Shown: positions 11,481-23,400 of the stretch, in pieces
How positions within the stretch are numbered: position 1 is the first letter of the stretch
Layout of the letters: each line of letters opens with the position of its first letter
Assembly (NCBI GenBank): GCA_013399695.1
Contig: VXAU01003499.1
Coordinates: 1-64,000 of the forward strand
DNA length: 64,000 nucleotides
Source: Formicarius rufipectus
Lineage: Eukaryota > Chordata > Aves > Passeriformes > Formicariidae
Direction of reading: 5' to 3'
Notes under the pieces: generated by a model
What the model was told of the DNA's origin: nothing
What the model saw: the letters and a program-made list of their open reading frames with translations, nothing else
Database searches by the model: none
Translations under genes and position numbers: made by a program

Positions 11481-14400
11481 TGCTTTTGCTCCATGAGATG
11501 GGCGTTGTGTGTTTAGGGCAGCGGGGATGTTCAGTGAGTCCTGGGTGGCCACAGGTTCCTGAAGGATGCTGGAAAAATAACTGAGAGGAATAGTAAACCC
11601 ACTGTAGTAGTCTTAAATATCCTATACAGTGGGCCATGCCATCATGGGAAAGTTTTAGGGGCCCACAGATTGGGAAAAGATTGATGATCACAGGAGCAGC
11701 AAGTTCTACAAACATCTAAGTTTTTATAAACAGGGAATTTGGCAAAAGTTCTGTTTAAAAAATGTTCTGTCAGATGAGATTAAATTTTGAGCATGAGAAA
11801 TTGTGGGGGTTTAGGTCTTGTTCATTAGCTGTGTCAGGCACTGCACCTAATAATGTCTTAACATATTTCAAGAAGCTGCAGTGACCCTCTTCAGGGTCTG
11901 GCCAAGTTCTCATTATTATGCCCAGGGAATGATCCACTCTCCGGGGCTGGGTTTGGGCAGTGTTGGACTCCCACTGAGCATTCGGACCCTTCTTGTCCTG
12001 AATTTTGTGAGCCAGTGCTGATAGCACAATGCCTGGGACCAGGGCCTCCTTAGTTCCTCTATCAGACCCAAAAGGAAAGGTGAGGGGTGAGAATCATCCT
12101 ACTTCATTTGGGATACCTGCATCCTCCAAAAACTTGCTGTCCTGGGAGACTCGCCATTTACACCAGTAGCCACGAGAAGCTCTCAGTCATATATTTTTCA
12201 ACCCCCTGATTACTTTTTTGCCTAAAAAAACCAGCCTGCGTGGGAGGCAGAGATAATTCAGTATCATCATTTACTGCCTTCCTCTGCTGGTAGCTCTGAA
12301 GTGCAGGAAGCTGATTAGACAGGGGTATTTAAAAAAATTACCATCTTGGAAAGGGTGAATGTCTCCCTTGTGATGGATCTGAGCTCTGCCTGGAGGGAGG
12401 AGGTGGAGACCCACATTGCTGTGCCCTGCAGCAAAGAATTGGGCGAGGTGGATTCCTTCCCTACTTGACCTTGGCGCCAGACTGGCTTATCTGGGTCCTC
12501 TCTGATGCCCAGGAAGCCTCCAAATGGAGTGTCACGCTATGGGAGATGTAAGATGGGGGAAGGTCTCAGAATGCTTCTACCCAGTTCTCCTCCCAAGTGT
12601 CATTTCCTCTGTTTACTTTGATTTTCTTGTTTAATCCTGCCCTGTGTTGGCTGGCATTAACCACTCTGAATGACAGAAATTTCTGTAATTTCTGAATAAT
12701 TTTTGCTATAGACAAGTCTGGGAAAATCTGCCACATTCCTGCATGCTGGACACAGAGCTACACAAGCATTCTCGGCCTGTAACAAGCTGAGACATGATGT
12801 GACATTATGAGAGACCCTACATCCATTCACAGTGCTCCCTGTGCTCTGAACAACCCCATTTACTTTTCTATTAATTGGTTTTTCTATTCACTGAACTTGT
12901 CTCAACCCGCAAGCCTCGAGGAAATGTTTCTCCTCGCCCTCCCATCTAGGTCTTTTTATTTCCTTTCTGCTGCCTCTCTGTATTTTGTTTTTGGCAGAAG
13001 CTATTCACCAACAACAGACAAAGCCTTCTGCTGGCCAGAAACTGCACAGGCATGTGAGGGTAATGCTTTGCCCAAAAAATTAAACAACGGCTATTTTGTG
13101 GGGGCTCTCCCTGACTCTTTCCATAAACACCCCTGCCCACAACTCTGTTTTGAGGGGATGGCTCCCTGTGTCACTCCTGGAGCTCAGTGGGACCAGCCCT
13201 GCTGCAGTCGGCATCCCATTGGCATGGATTTATTTCTTCTGCCATGAGCAGAGCAGGGAAGGGACTGGCTTGTGCTCCTGCCAGCAAGAGGAGACAAGAG
13301 GCATGCAGTTCCTGCGGCTTTTAAACTGGTTTGGCTGAGACTTGTCCTTCCCTTGGCAGGTCTGGTGGGTGAGGGAGGAGAGGTGAAGGGATCCAACCGG
13401 TCTCTGGGAACCAGAAAAAGCAGTTCCATTAAAAGATTGGATCCTGCTGGCAACTGCCTTAGCACGGGAGTGGAAGAGGAGCACTGAGTCCAACCCAAGG
13501 GTTCGTTATTTGCGGGTTTGTTTTTAGGAGCCACGTTTAAATTTACTGCTGGACATTTGCACCAGGTTGTTCAAAACACTGCTAGGATGGGGAATGGCTG
13601 ATTAGAAAAAAAACCCAGGTGCCAGTTCACTCCTTATACTCATTTTTACATCTCCCAGATCCTCAATTAATGCAAGCTGGAGTCACTCCTGTGTGACAAT
13701 GAACACAGCCTGCTGTGCTGGCAGTAAGCCGTCCAGAAAAGCATTGCTTGGGAAAAAAAAAAAAAAAAAAAAAGAAGAGCTGCTCCCTAATGTGCAAACT
13801 GATTTGGTTAAACAGAGATTAGCTTGGGTGACATGCCTGTCGTTCCCAGTGCCAGTCACACCACTGCTCCCGTGGCCGGCAAGGCTCCTGCTGTGGTCAC
13901 CCCGGCGTCGGTCCCGCGGTCGTCACTGGGAGCATCACCAAAGCCTTGTGGTCCACGCTGGGTTCATGAAGCACCCTCCAGACCTGATGGCTTGAGGTTT
14001 ATGACCCAAGCTGACTTCTGCTCTGGAAAATACAACTTCATAACCTTGCCTAGACAATAAAAAAAACCTTCTAAGACCTTCCCTACAAGTCAAACATTTT
14101 CCTCTGAGCCATGGCCCCAAAGGCAAACATACCTGAGGTGGTGCGTGGCGCAGGGAGCAAATAGAAAGCCTTTGGGCAGCACAGTGGGCCCCCAGCAGCT
14201 TGGCAGGCATTTCAGGCCTGGGCTGTTGCTGGGGGTTCAGCCTCGTGCAGGCATTGTCTTACGTGGGGACCTGATCTAGCAGCCAGGTTCAGATAAGGAA
14301 GGAAGCCTGCAGTGAACGAGGAGAAGGTACTCTTGGAAAGTGCTGATCTTGGCCAGCCTTTTGTGGGACCGTCACAAGCATCTCCTCTTGCTGCATCCTC

Positions 14401-17400
14401 TGAACAGCCTGAACCTCATTGCACATCACGTAATAAAAATTCTCTGCTGAATTAAGCATGGAAGGACTATGTCAAACCCCCTTGTAATCCTTTTTAATCT
14501 CAGAATTCTTTTTTTTTTTTTTTCTTTTCTGTGTTAGCTAAGAATTCCAGAAAGATTTTAATTTCCTGCTGGACTCAATGGCCCAAAGACTGTGTCAGGT
14601 TGGGATTCAGACAGGGTGTTCGAGGGGAGCCATTCTCCTGAGATTTCTGGGATTTATGATCAACACCCTGTGAAACAGGACGGGTTTTGGCACAATCAAA
14701 TATAATATTAAACTTAACAATGGCAGATTCTAATGTATAGTTACCTGCCCTGAACCTGGAGCCCACTTCGTTGTTCAGCTTATTTAACTCGTGATATGCT
14801 ATTTATTAGATTTGCCCTACAGCTGTTTCCACAAGCTGCAGGACTCGGAATGTTCCCTGGAAAATCATTTCTGAAATGATCGAGGCATAAAAGGGTTTGC
14901 CATGTGAGACTTTGCAGTGAAAAGAGAATAAAAACATGTTCCTGTGTTTTGGGGTGTTTTCTGCAGGGAGCTGAAATGCAAGATCGACCAGGAGAGCAGC
15001 AAGAGAGAGTTCCTGACGAGTCAGTCCCACCTCAATGAAACTCATTGTGTCCACTGCCTCCAGCCCTTCAAGTTCCTGCTGAACAGCAAGAGGCAGTGCC
15101 TGGACTGCCACTTCTACACCTGCAAGAACTGCAGTCGCTACAACAAGAAGGAGCAAGGCTGGGTCTGCGATCCCTGCCGCCTCTCCAGGTGCCACTCCTC
15201 ATGGACTCACAGAAGGGGTTGGGGTGGAAGGGACTTTAAAGACCATCTCATTCCACCCCACTGCCATGGCCAGGAACATCTTCCACCAGCCCAGGTTGCT
15301 CCAAACCCCGTCCAACCTGGCCTTGGACACTTCCAGGGATGGGGCGGCCACAGCTCCTCTGGGCAACCTGTGCCAGGGCCTCCCCACCCTCACAGGGAAG
15401 AGTTTCTTTCCCCTATCCCACCTAACCCTGCCCTCTGTCAGTGGGAAGCCATCCCCACTTGTCCCAAGTCCCTCTCCAGCTTTCTTGGGAGCCCCTTTAG
15501 GTACTCAAAGGGGTTCTAAGGTCTCCCTGGAGCCTTCTCCTCCCCATGCTGAACAGTCCCAGTTCTCTCAGCCTGTCTCCATAGGAGAGATGTTCCAGCA
15601 TGTATTTGTGCTTGAAATTGTCCTGACCCAGGTACAGGACCGTGTTGATGAAGTTCATGCCAGGCTGTCCAGGTCACTCTGGATGGCATCCCTTCCCTCT
15701 AGGGCATCGACTGCACCACACAGCTTGGTGTCATCAGCAAGCTGAGGGTACACTCAACTCCACTGATATACATGTTAAACAGTGCCAGTCCCAATATCAT
15801 CCCCTGAGGAACACCACACTCATCACTGGTCTGCTGTGATGCAGGCTGAGGGACAAGGCGAACCTCGGGGGTGGTGCTCAACAAGAGCTGTCCAAATTCA
15901 GCATCCTTTTATGGTGGTGAGAGGATGTGCAGTTTCTGGGTGAGGGTCTGCTGACCACGGGCAGGGCTGGACTGGCTCACGGCTGTGCATCCTCTCTTTG
16001 GGCAGGATCGTGAAGGTCGGTTCCCTGGAGTGGTACTACGAACACGTGCGGTCCCGTTTCAAGAGGTTTGGAAGTGCCAAAGTGCTGCAGTCCCTCTATG
16101 GCAGGCTGCAGCCAGGGCAGGGGGTCAGCTCTGCATTTCTAGGTGAGGAGGGGCACTGGAGGTTGTCCTGCCCTGCTGCACGTGGGGCATCTGTGCAACA
16201 CAGCACTGGGATGCACTGCGGGAGTAGCATCAGTGTGGATGCTGCTTTGAGTGCCACGTGGTATCAAGGCTGTTCTAAACATCCTGGGGAGGAAGCAGAG
16301 GGCCAGAGCTGTGCATTCATACACAAGAGAGGGTGTTCTTGATGATTTTTCTGCTAAGTCTTATGTTTTTTTTACCACAGACTTCAGAATATAGGATCAT
16401 TAAGGTTGGAAAAGACCTCTAGATCATCCAGTCCAACCATTAACCCAGCATTGACAAATCCAGCACTAAACCATGTCCCCAAGTGCCACATCTGCATGGT
16501 TTTTGCACACTTCTAAAGATGGTGATTTCACCACTTCCCTGGACAGCCTGTCCCAGCACTTGACCGCTCCTTCAATTAAAAAAAATTTCCTAATATCTCA
16601 CGTTAAATGTAAACATCCCACATCCTGCAGTTTGCAGCACTTGTTTTCCCTTATCTTTGCTCTTTTCATCAAAGAGCTTGTGAAATTAACCCTAGTTTAA
16701 CCTGCAGGATAAAGCCAGCACTCATTTTCTTTCCCATGACCTAATGATTTTTACAGCCAATCTGATGATCCCCTGACACTAACAAAACTTACCAAACTTA
16801 GTGAGTTAGTGCCACTACAACCATGTTCTTCAGAGCTTTATGGACCTTCAGTATTTCTGCTACTGGTCCAACAGTGCACAAATATATGGTGATGTTAATA
16901 CAGAATGATTTCCTGACCAGCTGTTAGTTGCCATTCATACAGCTCCTACACTCCTTTGCCTATTGCCTTTGGAAGCCAGTGTGGATTTTATTCCCATCTT
17001 GAGGAGCCACTGAAAAGTTTGCACAAACACCATTGACATGACCTGTTTCAACTGGCCCAATCAGTCTTTTATCCAGACCACTCTTGGCAGAAATAGCAGA
17101 AAAAGAATGCAGGGTAGTGGCATGGAATATAAAATTAATGGACTGAGAGATAATTCATGCAGCATTTGGTCCAAAAGTGCATTGGACCACACAAAAAGAA
17201 CACTCTGAGAGAAAACCAAACCAAACATGAGAATAACGGTGCTTTGGGCCACTTTAAATTGAGATTCTGATGCCTTTTTCAAAAATAAATGATTTTGTTC
17301 TTTATTACTTCATTAACACTAGTGAATTGGCTTGACCCTCGAGCAAGGAAGAACCTCCTTCTGGAATATATCTCAGGTTGCAGGAGGAATGACATGAGGC

Positions 17401-20400
17401 CATCATGTTTGGGGTGGCCTTCTGCAGTTGGCTGTGCCCAGGCACATGGCATCAGGACTGGGGACATGGTGGCAATCAGCTCTGTGACCTTTAAAAGTCA
17501 AGCCCTGTCTCCAAGTGCCTGTTTTGTTCCCTCTAAATCATCTTTTTGACTATTGTTTCTTGTGATGGGTAGAGAATGGGAACTCCAGGTATTCATGGCT
17601 CCCACTTCTCTGCATGAGATAGTGGGAGAAAATGTGATTATTTATTTTTGCCACCATTTTTCTTTTTGTTTAGGTCTTCATGACAGAGTTTACAGCCTGC
17701 CAGACATTAACAGTAAGTAAAAAAGAGGATTGCAGCATGGGGCTTGCAGTTCAAGCAAGGTTTCCTATGTCTTTTTCTCTTCACACTCCCAGCTGTGGGG
17801 ACTCTGGAGAGATTTGGTGTTCCTTAGGAGCCCTTGCAGGAAAGATTCACCACACCTTGGCATTTCATGTAGGAAAGAGCTTTTTGCCCGCCTTGACTTT
17901 GGACTTGTTCTGGCATTTGGGCTGTTCTCAATGTACTGCTGGGCTTGGCAGTGATCTGGGTATGGAGATGGGCACCCAGAAAGCAATGGATCACTCGGAG
18001 CTGGCTGGTAGGAATCGGGAATAGCAGCAGCAGAGACATGTTGGGCTGAGCCTTCAAACACTGGAGTCACCCAGGTGGACCTCGGGGTGCAAGTGCACGT
18101 GCCCTTCATCTTCCTGAAGGCACACCTTCACTTCCACACCTATGATTGTGCACGTCTGGAAGGGGAAGCAATAAGAGGTCAGCAAAGCCTTTGCAAGACC
18201 AAGTGCTAAGAGTGGGTGTCTGCAGAAAAAAAATCTGGGGAGGTGTTTCTAACCTGGACCTTTTCAGCCCATATGAGGAGCTCGGCCTCACCTGCAGGCG
18301 CCTTGGTGTGACCACCAGGGTTGGGACTTACCTGCTGCTGTTGCCTCCCCTCCAGGTGAGTGCCAGCTGCTCACCAGCTGTGATGCTGGGGACGACAGTG
18401 ATGATGAAGACAATGTCCTCTGTGGAGCTGAAGCAGAGCGCTACAGCAGAGTAAGTGTTGCGTTCCGGAGCTCCTACTGCCTCACTCTGTGTCCTTGGCC
18501 TGCCTTGGTGGTTTGGTGGTGGTGGCTTTCTGTGCCACTTTCAAAACTGGATTTTTACCTGTGTTTTCCTTCTCCAAGATGAGAGCCTGTCCTAGTTTGT
18601 GTAAAAACAACCACATCAATAACATCACAAATACTTGTGTGCCGGAAAAAAAGTCCCACTCCTAACACTGAAGATGCCCCCAAATAGTATAAAAGTCCCA
18701 GCTCTTCTATAATGAGAATCCACCTTTTTTTTTTTTTTATTGATGACCTCCCATATCCCAGATCCCAGAGAGATGTGCCTGCAACATTCTTTCTCTGAAG
18801 ATGGGGAGATGCTTCAGGACTGAAAAGCATCACCTGGATCTCCCTCTGAGCTGTAACCAGGCTCAGCTTTCCCAGGGTGTTTTTATAAACCAGGACAGAA
18901 CTTCTTGTTGTCTGCTTATGGCAACAGTCCTGAGACAGAGGCTGTGGGAATCAGGAACCCACTTTTGCTTGCCTTCAACATAAGCATTCAAGGTACCTGG
19001 CTTCCTTCAAGCAGGACAGGATCAGGCCCAAATTCTCACTGCAAAATCAGAGCAAACTAAGGAGAAAAGGGCCCTCCCTCCCCCTTTACTCAAGGCCAAC
19101 TGTGTTTTATGCTGAATTTTCCTTTCTTGCACTTTCTATGCTAAGATGTGCAAGACAAAGCGCCTGCTGTCTGTCCATCCCTTTGACTTTGAACTGGACT
19201 CGGATTACTCTGCTCAGTCTCGCCGTCAGTCTGTGCAGCTTTCTCCGGCAGCCAGCAGTCCTGATGCTTTCCAGGTACTGGGAGAGTGCTGGGGGGTTGC
19301 TTTCCTTTCTTCCTCCTACTCCTTGCTATCTCTGCTACCTCCTCCTCCAGCTCTGGAAATCTCCTTCAGCTGGTGTTGGGAGGCAATGGTGCCAATCTCC
19401 ACTGCCCATCACCCACTTCCTATCTCCGCTCCCATTTGAAATCCTTTGCCTCAGGCTAAGTCAGGAGTAGGGCATCTGATCTAAGGGAGGATGACGGGTA
19501 AGATGAGACAGCAGGGGGTTCTCTGCCCTTTGCCCTGCACATTTCCTTTCTCTCTGCACACAACAGTTTTCTTGTGTTGTCCCAAGGCTACAGGACACCC
19601 TTGTTTCCAGCAAGCTCTTGGACGTTCAGTGCTCAAGGGATTAAATGAAACAGACTCTTCTCCCATGTTCCCTTCCAGCTGGGGGCTGGTTTTGCCATGT
19701 GGTGGCACTGGAGACATAGTTGGCCAGCAGCTTCTTGAGGCACACAACCTTTGTGAAGCTGAGATGGATCCCTCAGAGCCAGTGTGGTGGCAGCGATGGA
19801 CCCTGCGGAGTGAGGGCCAGTCAGAGGGAGAAGTATGGGGAGAACAAAAACTGCAGGAATGCTGCTGGTTACTTCTATATAGGAGTCTAGATGTGCCTTG
19901 GTATCTAGAGCTCCTGTCCAGGAGCAAGACTCACAGACAGCTCCAGACCAAAGAACTGCAGTGAGCTGCACCCTGTGATCCCACCGAGGGCTGGGGATCA
20001 GCCATCCCCACCTTCACGTCTGGGGAGAAACACAGATGGGGCAGCCCTGTATGTGGCAAAAAGTATTCCAGCCTACGAGGCTTCCAGTCAAGGTTTTTGG
20101 GCTGCTCCTCTTTGCTTTTCCTGTCGAAATTGCACTTTTAAAACACTAAACAGCTCCTTCTTCCTTCTAATGATATTGTGATACTTTAAACTTTACTCAT
20201 GGGTAGAAGTAGGTTTTGCTGAGATCTGTAACAAACACTTAGAAAAAGTAAACCTGCACAATTCCACATAAATTGACTAGAATTTGGGGAAAATAAGTAG
20301 ATTCCTCCTTTCTTTATCTGAGCCCTTCTTTATGCAGCAGAATTCAACATGAGGGGTGGCCTCTGCTGAGATCATCTGCATTGAATTTACTGATGGCAAA

Positions 20401-23400
20401 TCTTTTGAGGTGGTGGTTGTTTGAGTAAGTGGAAGGGGATGGTGTTTTAAAAGACGAGAGGGTTTTCCAGCCTGGCTGAAGGGGCTCTGTGCTTGTAACA
20501 ATTACCAATGCTTGCAGAAATTACCAGTGCCCCCTGGCAGTGATGGGAAGTATTGCTCAGGGTTCAGCAGCCAGGCAGTCTTTAAATAGGATAATTGGGG
20601 ATTTTTACTTTTTATATAAATATAACTGGCATTCTAGAAGGTCAATCCATGCTTATATTGAAGGATAAAGAGAGGAGCTGTTAGTGAAGGTCAGGAGAGA
20701 CAAGGAGTCATAGAATGACAGAACAAGTTTGGATTGAAGGGACCTTAAAGCTTACCTCGTTCCACCCCCCTGCCATGGCCAGGAACATCTTCCACCAGCC
20801 CAGGTTGCTCCAAGCCCCATCCAACCTGGCCTTGGACACTCCCAGGGATGGGGCAGCCACAGCTTCTCTGGGCAACCTGTGCTGCCCACCCTCACAGAGA
20901 GGAGTTTCTTCCCACTATCCCATCTAACCCTGCCCTCTGTCAGTGGGAAGCCATTCCCGCTTGTCCTGTCACTACAGGCCCTTGTCCAAAGTCTCTCTCC
21001 AGCATTCCTGGAGCCTCTTTAGGCACTGGAAGAGGCTACAAGGTCTCCTCAGAGCTTTCTCTTCCCCATGCTGAACATCCCAAGCTCTCTCAGCCTGGCT
21101 CCAGAGCAGAGGGGCTCCAGCCCTGGAGCATCTCTGTGGTCTCCTCTGAACTCAGTCAAGCAGCTTGGCATCCTCTGATGCTGGGGACCCCAGAGCTGGA
21201 GGCAGCTCTGTAGGTGGGGTCTCACAAGTGGAGTCTTCACAGGCAGCTGTTCAACAGCATCCTCATCTCTCAGTCCTTCACAGATTTCCCCAGCTCAGCC
21301 GAAGGTGCCTCCCAGGAGTGCCAGGTTGCGGACGCCGACCTGGTTTTCCATCACGTCCTGCAGGAACAGGGACCAGGTGTGAGCACTCCAGGGCAGCACT
21401 TCAGCACAGAGGTTCGGCTCACCGTCAACTCACGGAGAAGGAGCCTGGAAAGAAACCCAAAACCTGGTAGGTGCCTTGTCCAGGCTCCTCTGGTATCCTT
21501 TAGGAACAAATGGCTGCAAGAATTGGGCCAAACGAAAATGTCTTTGGTTTTTTTTCTGGACAACCTCAAAGACACTAAAAGGCTTGAGGGTCAAGACAAA
21601 ATATCCATCCGAAAAAGTGATTTTTCTCATGAAACAATGTGCTGATGTTAGTTAGTTGCAAAGAGCTGGACTTATTCTCAACAAAGCCAAGGAGGTCGTT
21701 CTTAGGGTGTCCATCCCTTTCATACCTACTGGTTATTTCCAGACTGGAAACAAGATACAATCAAATGCACATTACTAAAAAAATTCAATGTGTTTCCTGC
21801 TACAGGCAGAACTAGAGGAGTTCAACCACCCCACAAAGGATGTTGTTGGTGCAGAAAGTTTTGAATTTTAAGGGGACTCTGACTAGAACTGGAGGCAAGA
21901 ACTGGGGATTGCCATGTAGCATCCTTATAGCTGGGTGGAGTGCATGGGTAGGCTGAATGATCCATGGTTTTGTGAGTCCATAAATACCCTGTAAGAGGCA
22001 GAGTTTTCCTTTTACTCTTTCTGTTTTCCCTGCAGTGATAGAAGAGCCAGGGTGGTTGGATACTGGCAAATCTAGAATGTGTCCTTCTGTGTCTCCAGCA
22101 GCTGGGCTATATTTTCAGGACATTAAGGAATGCTGGGCAGGCCTTACCATGTGCTGTTTAAATTCCTACTCCAAATCCTGCTGGAGTGACACAGCAGCAG
22201 GGTCCCCAGGCTTGTTAATTCCATTTTCTCTCATTGCCTTCGTCTCTTTTGAAATTCTCTGTTATGAAGGAGCCTTTGCACTCCTTTTGAAGGCTCCATC
22301 CTAGGCTGGTACCTCTCTAGCCTGAGCCTAAAGATCTTCCAGAACCTGGGCAGTGAGTGATGGGCACTGTCTAAACCTGGGTTCCCACAAAATTGGGAAG
22401 GCAATAGTGGTTTTTGGTGAGGGCTCTGGCTGTTCAGGGTATGGAAGTAAGGATGATGCTCCTTGTGCCCCACATGGTCTCAGCAGAGTGTGGGACCCTT
22501 CTGAGCTCAGAGCTGTGTAGCCACAGTGTGTGGAGCTCCAGCCTGGTCCATTGTAGCCATCCACAAACTTGGTCTCTCTTGTAGAAGCATCTTCTGACAA
22601 AGGATAGAAGGTTTGATCTGGAGAAGTGCCTCGTTATTTGCTTGTCTTAAGGATGGGGCCAATGTCCAGGAACGAGCTCAAGGGTGTGAATCTCTTGCAC
22701 CTTTGTGCTGAAGTTTTCTCTCTCCAAAGGCAGCTCCTGGAACGAGCCGTCCCGGTCCCGGTACTCGGCAGACATGGACACCTCTGATGAGGATGTGAAG
22801 GGAGCCCCGTTCCCTGCCTACCCATCCCATCACTCAAAACGCCGGAACAGAGCCTCCTCCCAGGAGAACATCAGCCACTCTGGGAATCAGGTATCAAACA
22901 GCTGTTGAACCTCTCGTGAGAGCAAGTCTGGGGCCAAGTCCCTCCTGTTACCCCTGGGGCAAAGTGGTTTGGAGGAGAAGAGAAGCAGCAGTGGCAAACC
23001 GGGGTGCAACCAGAGTAATCTTCTGGACAGGATGGATGTGGAGCACGAGCAGAAAAGTTGGTGTGCTCTAGGTATCCTCACAACTGCTGCCCCTTCTGCA
23101 CTTGGGTGGGTTGGTGCACTTGTTTCCATATGTGGGTCCAAAAGGGAGCAGAAGGGATCACAGATCTCTGTGGACTTGAGATGCTTCCTCCTCTTCAGCT
23201 CAGGAACTGGGGTGTAGCCACTTGACATTGCCAGAACAATACAGAGTGGCTGTGGGATGAGCTGGGAGCTGGTCCACTGTGGTATCACATCAGTTGTGCA
23301 GCACCAACAAGATGAACACCCTGGAGATGTCCTGCCTTCCGTGTTGTGATGGACCTGCCAGGGTAGCTGTGAAATGGGAGAAGGACTGAGACTTGGGAAA

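Noticed and set aside
15224..15745. 173-codon plus frame in MLPH intron 2
   Set aside because: Lies within an antisense CR1 copy and is a shadow of that repeat, not an exon.
21243..21273. Upstream AG as an alternative acceptor for MLPH exon 7
   Set aside because: Starting at 21243 would put the exon out of phase with exon 6, which ends on a complete codon.
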